DNA of 62,606 nt from CAYJDG01 sp964368875 (GCA_964368875.1 CAYJDG010000009.1:1-62606); one strand, 5' to 3'; counted from the stretch's first letter, positions 42,091-51,344 are shown. Made by a program: numbers and translations. Notes: generated from the sequence alone by a model not told the origin.

Positions 42091-43350
42091 TCAGGCTGGC
42101 TTAATCGGGACAACGTTGGCAGGCGGCTCAGACTCATCAAAAAAGCTTTCGGCCTCCTTGAAGACAACTTTATTGCGCCCCGAGCGCTTCGCATCATACA
42201 TGGCAACATCGGCAAGCACGATTGCGGCTTCAAAATCATCATGGCTGAGATTGACGCGGGTCAATCCGGCGCTCATCGTCAGGCGGCAACGCAGGCCGCG
42301 GTCGATCTGGAATTCGGTAGCCTCAACAGCCATGCGCATCCGCTCGACAATGCGTAACCCATCATCTGAAGATGTATGCGGAAGCAGTACGGAAAACTCT
42401 TCCCCGCCCAACCGTGCGAATACGTCTTCGTGGCGCATACATTTTTGAATCACTTCAGTAAATTGCTGTAGAACCATATCGCCTGACTTATGGCCATAGT
42501 TATCGTTGATCATCTTGAAACGGTCGAGATCGATCAAAGCGAGGCATAGCTCTTTGCGGAGACGGCGTGCCCGCTGAATTTCCTGCGAGCCACGGAAAAC
42601 GAAATACCTGCGATTGCCGATACCTGTCAGCAGGTCGGTCATGGTGATCCGCTTCAGCTCCTCTGCATAGCGTCGCACGCGGCTAACCAGCGGCATGAAA
42701 ATAAAGAATGCTTCGCAAATCAAGGTGGCAATAATTACGAAGATCGCCATGCGCTGAAAGGCCTGCAATTTATTGATCTTATCGACGATTTCCGCCTCAT
42801 AGGAAAACAGGGACGCGTTGAGGGCCGCGCCGAGAGTCCCCTCAACCTGCTTCATCATTTCGGTATAATCAGGATCGCTTGCGGATAAGGTGGCTGCGTC
42901 CTTGGCTATCAATTTGTCGGCATGCTCGAGGTAGCCAAGAACTTTGGTATTCAACTCATAGGGGGGATCGAAATAGATACGGACAAGAATTTCAGGAGCG
43001 ACGTTAGTGGCATCATCCTTATTCATACCTTGCTTGACCAGCATCGTATGCGTGTCCCGCATCTGCTTGACCGAGTCCTTCAGGCCACCAAGACTTTTAC
43101 TATCAGGCTGATGAACATAAGTTGTGGCATCGAGAGCGATTGCCTGAGCAAGCGTAATCTGGCCCATGCTCTTGCTGATGATGGTTGCCACGCTGTCCTG
43201 CTCGGCAACGATCTTGTTGATCATCAGATGAATACTGACCGACATAAAGCCAATGATGGCTAGGGCCAGAATATAACCCCAGGTCAGAAGTTTGACGGGA
43301 TCTTTTTCATGCATCGGTGAAATAGAAGAAACAATCTGCTGATCGGACAC
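42091..43350 (-). CDS. membrane diguanylate cyclase (GGEEF)
   Basis: Makes c-di-GMP. Two membrane helices (about 24-46 and 203-226) flank a periplasmic helical sensor region (about 47-200). The GGDEF domain shows DLLTGIGNRR, DLDRFKMINDNYGH and the active site RLGGEEF, five residues after an RHED inhibitory (I) site, so product feedback is likely. 419 residues. Located upstream of msrB on the same strand order but with its own spacing; co-regulation unknown. Confidence 0.92.
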   Translation of the reverse strand: MSDQQIVSSISPMHEKDPVKLLTWGYILALAIIGFMSVSIHLMINKIVAEQDSVATIISKSMGQITLAQAIALDATTYVHQPDSKSLGGLKDSVKQMRDTHTMLVKQGMNKDDATNVAPEILVRIYFDPPYELNTKVLGYLEHADKLIAKDAATLSASDPDYTEMMKQVEGTLGAALNASLFSYEAEIVDKINKLQAFQRMAIFVIIATLICEAFFIFMPLVSRVRRYAEELKRITMTDLLTGIGNRRYFVFRGSQEIQRARRLRKELCLALIDLDRFKMINDNYGHKSGDMVLQQFTEVIQKCMRHEDVFARLGGEEFSVLLPHTSSDDGLRIVERMRMAVEATEFQIDRGLRCRLTMSAGLTRVNLSHDDFEAAIVLADVAMYDAKRSGRNKVVFKEAESFFDESEPPANVVPIKPA

Positions 43351-43460
43351 GCCCCGACCCCCTGTCTGGTGCTAAAACGACTGCCAGCCTCTATTATAGA
43401 TGATTAAGGCCGCTCAAACAAGCAACCCCCTGATTTATTTAGTGAAATCCTGGGAAACGA

Positions 43461-43946
43461 TTATTCTTCTGCCTTTGGGACAAAGGTCATGGCTACGCCA
43501 TTCATGCAAAACCGTTTACCGGTTGGGGCCGGTCCGTCATCAAAGACATGCCCCAGATGCCCACCGCAATTCGCGCAGTGAACCTCGGTGCGAGGCATCA
43601 CAAGCTTATAATCTGTCGATTGCCCGACCGCGCCCTCTTTGAGGGGCTTGAAAAAGGATGGCCAGCCTGTGCCGCTGTCAAATTTGGCATCAGAAGAAAA
43701 GAGCTCCCAGCCACAACCGGCGCATTTAAAGATCCCTGAACGGTGCTCGTCATTCAGAGGGGACGTAAAAGCGCGCTCTGTACCCTCTTCGCGGAGCACG
43801 CGGAATTGTTCGGGGGTGAGTTTCTTTTTCCATTCTTCGTCGGACATAGTAACGGCAAACCTTTCTTGGCTGAAGGCCGGAACAGGCAGAAGTGCCACGG
43901 CACTTACTGCGCCAGCCATAACGATAAAACTGCGGCGGTCGATCAT
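43461..43946 (-). CDS. msrB: Tat-exported peptide methionine-R-sulfoxide reductase MsrB
   Basis: Reduces the R form of methionine sulfoxide. N-terminal DRRSFIVMAGAVSAVALL is a twin-arginine signal, so it should fold before export to the periplasm. Zinc Cys: C75/C78 (CAGC) and C124/C127 (CANC). Catalytic Cys147 in RFCMNG. 161 residues. It complements the exported MsrA encoded at 35021. Confidence 0.92.
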   Translation of the reverse strand: MIDRRSFIVMAGAVSAVALLPVPAFSQERFAVTMSDEEWKKKLTPEQFRVLREEGTERAFTSPLNDEHRSGIFKCAGCGWELFSSDAKFDSGTGWPSFFKPLKEGAVGQSTDYKLVMPRTEVHCANCGGHLGHVFDDGPAPTGKRFCMNGVAMTFVPKAEE

Positions 43947-44048
43947 GATGAATTCCTTTGTCTACCATAGGGTTATTCGGGGTCAAACCAAAGAAGTTAC
44001 ATTTCATTAAGACCTAGCTAAATCTGGCTAAAAACTGGCTCTGGCCTT

Positions 44049-44065
44049 ATAAAATCTCATTTTAT
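44049..44065. repeat. perfect 7-bp inverted repeat upstream of the EF-hand gene
   Basis: ATAAAAT (44049-44055), CTC, ATTTTAT (44059-44065), followed by G6. It lies in the 213-bp divergent region between msrB and the EF-hand gene, about 95 bp upstream of the latter. Possible operator. AT-only arms make chance hard to exclude. Confidence 0.3.
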
Positions 44066-44159
44066 GGGGGGATTTCTGCCAATATACCGTTCTATTTATA
44101 TACAAGATCTACCGCTTGGAGGGGTGTTCCCTTACAATCGCTGAAAAGGAGCTGTTCCG

Positions 44160-44627
44160 ATGCTGAAACGCCATTTGGCCCTGACTTTGACCACCACCGC
44201 CCTGCTGCTGGGCGCGTCGCCATTTTCTGCCGTGTTGGCCGAGGATGGCACACCACCCGCAGATGCCCCGGCACCCGAAGGCGCTCCACCTGCTCCTGAA
44301 GGCGCTGGCCCCGGAGCTGGTGGCCCACCTCAGCAAGGGGGTCTGATGGACCCTAAAAAGGGCGGCGCGATGTTCGATCAAGCTGATGTCGATAAAGACG
44401 GTGCCCTGACCAGAGACGAGATGCTGGCCGCCCACAAGAAGCGTGTGAATGAAATATTTGATAAACTGGATGCTGATAAGAGTGGCACCGTGACCAAGGA
44501 TGAAATGAACAAGGGTCGCGAGATGTTGCGTGAAAAACTGCGCCAGCATTTCAAAGGCCGCGGCGAAGGTAAACGTGGTCTTCGAGATGGCGGAATGGCG
44601 CCGGATGGTGGAGAACAGCCTGAATAA
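44160..44627 (+). CDS. exported EF-hand calcium-binding protein
   Basis: 155 residues with a signal peptide (about 1-27, ending AVLA), a Pro/Ala/Gly linker (30-60) and two EF-hand loops with canonical ligands: DVDKDGALTRDE (76-87) and DADKSGTVTKDE (104-115). Basic Gly-rich tail. Probably a periplasmic calcium binder or sensor. AAAAGGAG supports the start. Its end overlaps the ECF sigma gene, which suggests one operon. Confidence 0.85.
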   Translation: MLKRHLALTLTTTALLLGASPFSAVLAEDGTPPADAPAPEGAPPAPEGAGPGAGGPPQQGGLMDPKKGGAMFDQADVDKDGALTRDEMLAAHKKRVNEIFDKLDADKSGTVTKDEMNKGREMLREKLRQHFKGRGEGKRGLRDGGMAPDGGEQPE

Positions 44628-45186
44628 CACTGCCGATAACGACACGCTGACAACGTGGATTGAGGAGACCGCGAAAGGCGATCAAACCGCCTTTCGCAAA
44701 CTGAGCGCGGCTCTTGGCCAGCGCATGTTTGCTATGGCGTATCGCTTGGTCAACGGCGACCGCGCCGCAGCCGAGGATGCCGTGCAGGAAGTGCTGATAA
44801 AATTGTGGCAAACGGCGCCACGCTGGAAATCGGGGGGATCGGTGATCAGTTATGTGAGCCGCCTGACTTATACAAGTTGTATTGATCTGCACCGTAAAAA
44901 GCCAAAGACGGCGGAGATCAACGAAGAAACTGTGGCGATTGATGAGACGGCCAGTGCCCAGTTACTGCGTAAAGAGCATAACAAAATTCTGCTCACCTCA
45001 CTGGAGGTTCTGCCCAAGCGTCAACAGGAAGCGATTCTTCTGACGTACTTCCATGAGAATGAGCGCCGCGAAGTCGCCCGCACGATGGCGACCACGGAAA
45101 AGGCAGTCGAACACCTGATTGCACGCGGCTTGAAAACATTGGCAGTACATCTGCCGCAACAGAAATACGGAGGCCAACATGGATAA
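44605..45186 (+). CDS. ECF-type RNA polymerase sigma factor
   Basis: About 193 residues. Region 2 (RMFAMAYRLVNGDRAAAEDAVQEV..KLW) and region 4 (LEVLPKRQQEAILLTYFHENERREVARTMATTEKAVEHLIARGL) are clear. Start 44605 is one of several in-frame Met (44530, 44587, 44605); all lie inside the EF-hand gene, so translation is coupled. The following 8-nt overlap with a one-helix protein fits the sigma/anti-sigma arrangement. Confidence 0.88.
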   Translation: MVENSLNNTADNDTLTTWIEETAKGDQTAFRKLSAALGQRMFAMAYRLVNGDRAAAEDAVQEVLIKLWQTAPRWKSGGSVISYVSRLTYTSCIDLHRKKPKTAEINEETVAIDETASAQLLRKEHNKILLTSLEVLPKRQQEAILLTYFHENERREVARTMATTEKAVEHLIARGLKTLAVHLPQQKYGGQHG

Positions 45187-45487
45187 ATTTTTTAATGTGG
45201 TTAAGGATGTACCTGTCTTGCCGAGCGCGCGCCTTGAGCAGATGACTGAGTTTGCCCTTTCACACCGCCAGCATGTGGCAGGCAATGAAAACCGCAAAGC
45301 CAGCTTTTTCTCGCTGCGCTGGGCCAGCGCCTTTTCGGCAACGGCTTGCGTGGCGCTGGTGATTGGTGTTCTGGCGTTTCAAAGCAATCCGGTTGCACCT
45401 ACCAAGGTCACAACCGTGGCAGATGCTAATGAGTCCTATGAGGACATCACTGATATCGCCCTGCTGCAAACGCTAGATAGTTTCTAG
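45179..45487 (+). CDS. putative anti-sigma factor, single-pass membrane protein
   Basis: 102 residues: about 48 cytoplasmic residues, one transmembrane helix (WASAFSATACVALVIGVLAF, about 50-69) and a short acidic periplasmic tail. No zinc-binding HxxxCxxC is present, so it is not a ZAS-type anti-sigma. The role is inferred from its overlap with the ECF gene. Confidence 0.55.
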   Translation: MDKFFNVVKDVPVLPSARLEQMTEFALSHRQHVAGNENRKASFFSLRWASAFSATACVALVIGVLAFQSNPVAPTKVTTVADANESYEDITDIALLQTLDSF

Positions 45488-46506
45488 GCTTTTTTCAGGT
45501 AATTCTTGATCAGCACTTCGGCGATCTGGACAGCGTTCAGGGCGGCACCCTTGCGCAGATTGTCCGAAACGCACCAGAAGTTCAGGCCGTAATCAACCGT
45601 ATGATCATGGCGCACGCGGCTGATGAAGACATCATCTTCGCCCTGAATTTCGGCTGGCGTGACGAATTCCATTTCTGACTCAAGATCGATCAGCGTAATT
45701 CCCTTGAATTTCTGCCAGGCCTGACGTGCCTGATCGACGGTGATTTCACTCTCGAACTCAACGTTGACCATTTCAGAATGGGCTAGAAACACAGGGACGC
45801 GCACGCAGTTGGCGTGGACCTTAATTTTAGGATCAAGGATTTTTTTCGTCTCAACCGCCATCTTCCACTCTTCCTTGGTGGCGCGGTCATCCATGAATAC
45901 GTCGATTTGCGGAATGACGTTGAAAGCGATCTGTTTGCTAAATTCCTGCGGCGGCAGTTTGTTGTTCACAAAAAATGCGCGCGTCTGGTTGAACAATTCA
46001 TCCATCGCGTCCTTGCCAGCGCCGGAAACGGATTGGTAGGTTGAGACAACCACACGTTTTACTCTTGCAATCTCATGCAAGGGCTTAAGTGCCACAACCA
46101 TCTGAATGGTCGAGCAGTTTGGATTGGCGATGATACCTTTCTTTTTATAGTCGGCGATCGCCTCTGGATTTACCTCGGGCACAACCAGCGGCACATCCGG
46201 GTCCATCCGGAAATGGCTGGTGTTGTCGATGACGACTGCACCTGCTGCCGTTGCACGTGGAGCGAACTCAGCTGAGACTTTGGCGCCCGCTGATGAGAGG
46301 ACAATATCCGTCCCGGCGAAATCAAACTTGGCCAGATCCTGAATTTTCAGGTCCTTGTCGCCGAAAGAGACCTCACCACCGGCTGAGCGTGAGGAGGCGA
46401 GAGCAATCACTTCGCTGGCAGGAAACTTTCGTTCCGCCAGAATTCCAAGCATTTCCCGTCCAACATTTCCGCTTGCACCGACAACGGCGACTTTGTAGCC
46501 AGTCAT
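45484..46506 (-). CDS. asd: aspartate-semialdehyde dehydrogenase
   Basis: Makes aspartate semialdehyde for lysine/DAP, threonine and methionine synthesis. NADP-binding VVGASGNVGREML (8-20), catalytic Cys131 in NPNCSTIQ, SVSGAGKDAMDEL and RVPVFLAHSE. Start 46506 follows GAGAGA; 340 residues. It supplies DAP, used by MurE. Convergent with the anti-sigma gene, overlapping by 4 nt. Confidence 0.95.
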   Translation of the reverse strand: MTGYKVAVVGASGNVGREMLGILAERKFPASEVIALASSRSAGGEVSFGDKDLKIQDLAKFDFAGTDIVLSSAGAKVSAEFAPRATAAGAVVIDNTSHFRMDPDVPLVVPEVNPEAIADYKKKGIIANPNCSTIQMVVALKPLHEIARVKRVVVSTYQSVSGAGKDAMDELFNQTRAFFVNNKLPPQEFSKQIAFNVIPQIDVFMDDRATKEEWKMAVETKKILDPKIKVHANCVRVPVFLAHSEMVNVEFESEITVDQARQAWQKFKGITLIDLESEMEFVTPAEIQGEDDVFISRVRHDHTVDYGLNFWCVSDNLRKGAALNAVQIAEVLIKNYLKKA

Positions 46507-46598
46507 AATCTCTCTCATTCTTTAGGTTTTGAGCTATTCGTTTCAGGCTCTATCTGTGCTAATTTGAAGCCGTAAAGTCAAGCATTCTCAAGCGCGCC

Positions 46599-48884
46599 AT
46601 GTCCCAAACCCCAGATTTCAAAACCTTTTACGAGCAAATACCCTTAGGTGTGCTGGTTGTCGCGCGCGACCGGCAGAAGCTGAAGACGCTCTACGTCAAC
46701 GACGTTATGGTTCATTGGATTGGTGTACGCAGCTATACGGGCTTACCGTTAAATGAACTGATCCCCGGAAAATCTACGGCTGAACTGTCCCGGCTTCTAC
46801 AACAACAGCGCCCGCCCAAAAGTTTCAATCTCTTTATCGATAATCGCTGGCTGCGCCTGACAATCCATGAAGAAACTTGGGAAGGGCAGGATGCCTATAT
46901 TCTGTGGGCAGATGATGTCTCGGACGATAAAAAAGCCGAGACCAAATTGCGCCAGGCTATCAAGGAAGCTGACGCGGCAGCGGAAACCAAAGCTAACTTT
47001 CTGGCAACCATGAGCCATGAAATGCGCACGCCGATGCAGTCAGTCTACGGCCTGCTGGAATTGATCCTGCTCGAAAAACCGGCACCGCAAATTCTTGAAA
47101 TGGTGAACACGGCCAAGACCTCCGCGAGTGCTTTGCTTGAAATTCTGGATGACATCCTTGATCTCGCCAAGATCGATGCGGATAAAATGGAACTCGATAT
47201 GTTCGAGGTTCCGGTGCGCACGCTCGCGCGAGGCGTGCTTGAAGCCATGGCTGTGCGTGTCCACGGCAAAGATATTATTTTGAAAGATGAGATCGCCGCG
47301 GATGTCCCGTTTGTGATCGTTGGCGATCCCAAGCGTCTGCGTCAGATCCTCATCAACCTGATTGGTAACGCGCTGAAGTTCACTGAAAAAGGCTCAGTGA
47401 CGATCTCGATCTCGCAGAATGTTCAGCATATTGAAATTCCGCGCAAGGGCATTGGCCTGCGCGTCGCGATCAGTGACACCGGGATCGGCATGAGTCCTGA
47501 AGTGTCGGCCAAGCTTTTTCAGGCGTTTACGCAGGCAGACAGCTCAACCGCCCGTAAATTCGGCGGCACTGGCCTCGGCCTTTCAATTTGTAAAAAATTG
47601 GTCGAACTGATGGGCGGCGTGATCGGTGTAGAAAGCGAGGTCGGTAAAGGCTCAACTTTCTGGTTCGAAATTCCGACCGAAGAGGTCAGCACGACGGCAA
47701 CCATTCTTGAAATGCCCGATCTCAACGGCATTTCCGTACTGTCCGTTGAGGACCATCCGCAGGGCGCCAAAGAAATCGTCAATTCCCTGCGCTCAATGGG
47801 AGCTACGGTCGAAAGCTGCCCAACCTACAAGGAAGCGCTCGAGCTGGTCAAACGCCGTCCTTTTGATGTTGGTATTATCGATCAGGGACTGCCTGACGGG
47901 CTTGGCCTAGATCTGTTGCGCGAAATCATGGAACTACGCCCGTTTATGGGTTTGATGATGTACACGGTGCGCGACGATGTCGGCTTGCAGCACTCGTTAC
48001 AGTCTCTCGGTGTCCGCTATATTGCAAAACCGGCCAGCCGTATCGGCCTTGGCGAGGCTGTCGCGGAAGCCGCAATCAAATCCTCGCGGATTGAAATTTC
48101 CGGCCCGACGCGCCTTTTGATTGCCGAAGATACAGCCAGTGTGCGCGATCTGCTCAAGCGGCAGTTGACCACACTAGGTGCCGATGCTGATTTTGTCGAA
48201 AATGGCCGCGAAGCGCTTGCGGCTCTGGCGACTGGGAAATATGGCATTCTGTTTACCGATCTGCACATGCCTGAAATGGATGGCTATGCCTTGATCGAAG
48301 CCATTCGTGAACAGGAAAAGAGCGGCGACCGGCACTTACCCGCGATTGTCCTGACCGCCGATGTGCAGATGGCCCAACGACAGGTTTATCTCGGCTACGG
48401 TTTCGATGAATGCCTGTTGAAGCCTGTTTCACTTGGTCATTTCCGCCGTCTGCTCATCCGTTGGGGCCTGCTCAATGAAAAAGCGGGCAATGACTCTGCG
48501 CCAGAGATTCCCGTTGCCCCTGCGCACCCCCTCCCCGCGGCAGACGGTCAGCCCCCCGCTATTGATCTTGCGGCTATTACAGAGCAAATGGGTGCATTTG
48601 ATGACAGCGCTAAAGAGATGCTTGGGTTCTTCATTGAAATGACTGAGCCGGTTCTGGCCCGCCTCACCAGCGGTCAGGCCAACAACAACAGTCACGACGT
48701 ACAGGAAGCGGCCCATTCGCTTAAAGGTGCTGCGCGCTCAGCCTGCGCCATGCAATTGGGCGAGTTAGCCTCTGAAGCGCAGGATCTTGCTGAGAAAAAT
48801 GCTGATACTGCGCGCGTCGTCGCAGAAATCGTGACGGAGTTTGAACGCGTCAGGCTGGCCATCAAAACCCTTCAGGCCAGCTAA
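46599..48884 (+). CDS. hybrid histidine kinase with two receiver domains and an HPt domain
   Basis: 761 residues, soluble. An N-terminal PAS-like region (about 10-108), HisKA with His140 in MSHEMRTPM, HATPase with LINLIGNALKFTEKG, DTGIGMSPE and GGTGLGLSICKK, a first receiver (378-490, phospho-Asp428 in DVGIIDQGLPDG), a second receiver (505-620, Asp554 in LFTDLHMPEMDG), and an HPt domain (655-755, His706 in AAHSLKG). A complete internal phosphorelay. No membrane helix, so the signal is intracellular. No response-regulator partner is adjacent; the CheY-like gene at 59448 is a candidate only. Confidence 0.93.
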   Translation: MSQTPDFKTFYEQIPLGVLVVARDRQKLKTLYVNDVMVHWIGVRSYTGLPLNELIPGKSTAELSRLLQQQRPPKSFNLFIDNRWLRLTIHEETWEGQDAYILWADDVSDDKKAETKLRQAIKEADAAAETKANFLATMSHEMRTPMQSVYGLLELILLEKPAPQILEMVNTAKTSASALLEILDDILDLAKIDADKMELDMFEVPVRTLARGVLEAMAVRVHGKDIILKDEIAADVPFVIVGDPKRLRQILINLIGNALKFTEKGSVTISISQNVQHIEIPRKGIGLRVAISDTGIGMSPEVSAKLFQAFTQADSSTARKFGGTGLGLSICKKLVELMGGVIGVESEVGKGSTFWFEIPTEEVSTTATILEMPDLNGISVLSVEDHPQGAKEIVNSLRSMGATVESCPTYKEALELVKRRPFDVGIIDQGLPDGLGLDLLREIMELRPFMGLMMYTVRDDVGLQHSLQSLGVRYIAKPASRIGLGEAVAEAAIKSSRIEISGPTRLLIAEDTASVRDLLKRQLTTLGADADFVENGREALAALATGKYGILFTDLHMPEMDGYALIEAIREQEKSGDRHLPAIVLTADVQMAQRQVYLGYGFDECLLKPVSLGHFRRLLIRWGLLNEKAGNDSAPEIPVAPAHPLPAADGQPPAIDLAAITEQMGAFDDSAKEMLGFFIEMTEPVLARLTSGQANNNSHDVQEAAHSLKGAARSACAMQLGELASEAQDLAEKNADTARVVAEIVTEFERVRLAIKTLQAS

Positions 48885-48890
48885 ATTAAA

Positions 48891-49685
48891 TTACATTTCT
48901 GGTGGCAGGCAGAGTCCCCCACCGCAGGGACCGCTCTCATCCGGCGGCACGTGCGTATGCTGTGCGCCTTGGCAACCGCTATCAGTTTCCTGTGCGCTGG
49001 CTTTCTGGGTGAACCAGTGGCGGAAACAAATCGCGCCTCCCGGGCAGGTTTTTTCCGACGTATCACCCGGAACGATATCGGACGACATGTTTGTAGAAGG
49101 CCCGCCGCGCATATCGGTCACATCCGTCTGGCAAGGATTATAAATGCTATCGACCGCAAGGATGGCCTTTTTGGTATCAGCCGTCGCGTTGGCTGCATAG
49201 GTCATGATATAAACGCCATCGGCGCCGTTATAGTATTTCCACTTGCTGAAACCTGCGGGGGGCTCAGGTAGAAAATTTCCATTGCTGCCACTGAAGATAA
49301 ATTTTTGTCGCTCAAACCCTGAACTCCCTACCCCGGGATTTCCTGGACAACGAATATAAGTTACGTCATCTGTAATAACCACATCAGCAGCAGGATCTTC
49401 TAAATAGGGATCTTTAGGATTAATCGGATACGGAGCATTTTTCTGCTCAGTCGCAGTCATGCCATTATCTTGATCAGGATAGGTCATCGTGCAATCCTGA
49501 ACAGCTGCCACGATTACATCTAACTGGGATTTAAGTTCGGCTGTCGTGCTAGCGTTTTTGTTGTTATTTGAATGGGTTCCGCTTCCCGTCATCATGGTCG
49601 CTGTCACGGCAGCTAGCAGACCTACGGCTACCAGAACATAAACAAGGACACTGCCTCTTTGTCCGTCAGAGCTTGGTGGCTTCAT
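48891..49685 (-). CDS. pilin-like protein, tandem paralogue B
   Basis: 264 residues, start 49685. A short polar leader, then RGSVLVYVLVAVGLLAAV resembling a prepilin N-terminus with cleavage after Gly, but position +5 is Tyr and not Glu. The body shares with the next gene the blocks TYPDQD, QKN.PYPINPKDPY, CPGNPG, YYNGADGV, NMSSD.VPGD and ICFR.W. Several Cys suggest disulfides. Cys-rich tail. Last gene of the pilus cluster, convergent with the kinase. Confidence 0.7.
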   Translation of the reverse strand: MKPPSSDGQRGSVLVYVLVAVGLLAAVTATMMTGSGTHSNNNKNASTTAELKSQLDVIVAAVQDCTMTYPDQDNGMTATEQKNAPYPINPKDPYLEDPAADVVITDDVTYIRCPGNPGVGSSGFERQKFIFSGSNGNFLPEPPAGFSKWKYYNGADGVYIMTYAANATADTKKAILAVDSIYNPCQTDVTDMRGGPSTNMSSDIVPGDTSEKTCPGGAICFRHWFTQKASAQETDSGCQGAQHTHVPPDESGPCGGGLCLPPEM

Positions 49686-49724
49686 TTTTCTTGCCCTCCC
49701 CGGCAATCAAAACAGCTGAAAAAT

Positions 49725-50474
49725 TTATGGACATCCTGCGCTGACCTGAATGGCGGTCGCTTTCTGGATGATCCAATAGCGGAAACAAATGCTCCCGGCG
49801 GCGCAGACCTTAGCTCCGGAATCACCGGGTACCGTATCCGAGCTCATGTTCACAGATCCTGATGAAAGACGGTTGGTCACATCGGCCTCGCAATTCGCAT
49901 ACATGCCGTCCAGTCGCGTTAAGCCAGCCTGAATAAAGGCATCTGACTTGGTAGAGGAAATCATGATGAAGACACCGTCTGCACCGTTGTAATACGACCA
50001 TGGCCCGAAGAGATTAGGTGGTGGTGGCAAAAATTTACCGGAATTTGCGCTATAAAGCGGCACATGATCCTGATTGTTGGAACCGGTACCTCCAGGATTG
50101 CCGGGACAGCGGATACCACTGACTGCATCGGTGGTGGCAACCGCAGGATCTGCTGACTGCGCCGTGTAATACGGGTCCTTAGGATTGATCGGATAGGGAA
50201 TATTTTTCTGCTGTACGGCAGTCAGTTCAGAATCTTGGTCGGGGTAGGTCAGGACGCAATCCTGAATCGTCGAGCTGATGGATGTCACCTGCCCGTCAAT
50301 CGCCGTGACCAGATTGGTTGTATTCTGGCTCTGAGCCTGCTGGTTGGATGGCTCCATCATACTGACAGTCAGGGCCGCGATCAGGGCGACCGCGACCAGA
50401 ATATAGATCAACGCGCTGCCGCCTTCGGCAGCCCGGTCAGATCGAATGGTGGCCAGTGTGCGGTCTATCGTCAT
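49725..50474 (-). CDS. pilin-like protein, tandem paralogue A
   Basis: 249 residues. Leader, then EGGSALIYILVAVALIAAL, again prepilin-like with Gly before the hydrophobic helix but without Glu5 (Tyr). Shares the same blocks as the downstream paralogue (TYPDQD, PYPINPKDPY, YYNGADGV, ICFR.W), so the pair arose by duplication. Probably a minor pilin or pseudopilin. Confidence 0.7.
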   Translation of the reverse strand: MTIDRTLATIRSDRAAEGGSALIYILVAVALIAALTVSMMEPSNQQAQSQNTTNLVTAIDGQVTSISSTIQDCVLTYPDQDSELTAVQQKNIPYPINPKDPYYTAQSADPAVATTDAVSGIRCPGNPGGTGSNNQDHVPLYSANSGKFLPPPPNLFGPWSYYNGADGVFIMISSTKSDAFIQAGLTRLDGMYANCEADVTNRLSSGSVNMSSDTVPGDSGAKVCAAGSICFRYWIIQKATAIQVSAGCP

Positions 50475-50566
50475 TTTGTAGTCTTATCCTTTTTGCAGAA
50501 AAGCCCGGAACTGAAATGTTCCAGGCTTTCCAGCGAATTTAACAGGAGCAATGAGGCAACTTACGC

Positions 50567-51298
50567 TTACCGTTCCACGACTGCGTGGTAGTAGTTATAC
50601 GTGCCAGCTGGCTGCTGGAAGCATCCTTGCGGTTGCCCGTTCAAAACCGAACCGCCCGAGTTGCCGATGACAGCTGCAGCAGCGTATGACGGGATGGTTG
50701 CCGTACCGGGTGATGTCAGCATCTTGTCGTTGGTCATGACGATACCCGTTTCTGTTGGGATAGCACCCGCAAGTCCGAGCTGAGTGTGGATACGTTCACA
50801 GATACCTTGTGACACGCCCGGCAGGAACGCGATGATGTCCTGCCCTGCGGTCGTACCGCCATCCTGACCGATGTTATAAATTTGGTTGGCCGCGTTGAAA
50901 GTCCATGTCCCTGGCGTTGCTGATGCCATGACCGAAGCTGGTGCAAGCGTGTAAGCTGCGCCGCCGCCGGTCGGGTGGAAGACTTCCTGTGCCTGCTGAA
51001 CTGCGGTCAAGCTGCCGTAGTTTGACGGCGAGTCAAAGACCAGCTGATCGACTGTGACGCCATTGCTGACGAGCATCCGGACGATCGCAGTTTTGATCGA
51101 GGCCGGATACTGGGTGATGGTTGAAGAGTTGACCAACGTGGTCTCACGGCTGGCATCGCCACCGCCTGACCGGGTTGATTGGGTTACTGCGTATGAAAGC
51201 GCGGCGAACAGGGCCACAGCAATCAAGATCAGGAAGAGAACGTTGCCGCGTTCTGCGGTTCTTTCGCTCTGGCCCTGAGTGGGTTTGTTAATTTCCAT
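50567..51298 (-). CDS. pilin-like protein of a different subfamily
   Basis: 243 residues. Leader MEINKPTQGQ..., then ERGNVLFLILIAVALFAAL with predicted cleavage after Gly and Leu at +5. Followed by TQSTRSGGGDASRET and a Gly/Ala/Thr-rich body with two Cys. Precedes the two paralogous pilin-like genes. Could be the major subunit, but abundance cannot be read. Confidence 0.65.
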   Translation of the reverse strand: MEINKPTQGQSERTAERGNVLFLILIAVALFAALSYAVTQSTRSGGGDASRETTLVNSSTITQYPASIKTAIVRMLVSNGVTVDQLVFDSPSNYGSLTAVQQAQEVFHPTGGGAAYTLAPASVMASATPGTWTFNAANQIYNIGQDGGTTAGQDIIAFLPGVSQGICERIHTQLGLAGAIPTETGIVMTNDKMLTSPGTATIPSYAAAAVIGNSGGSVLNGQPQGCFQQPAGTYNYYHAVVER

Positions 51299-51344
51299 GT
51301 TTTACTCCATTTGCTCCAGTTTGGTTTGTAGTACGTAATTCAAG

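Noticed and set aside
41972..42448. 158-codon plus-strand frame starting upstream of the cyclase gene
   Set aside because: It runs antisense through the GGDEF domain, which has complete motifs on the minus strand. Only the first codons before 42091 look odd and are listed as a weak finding.
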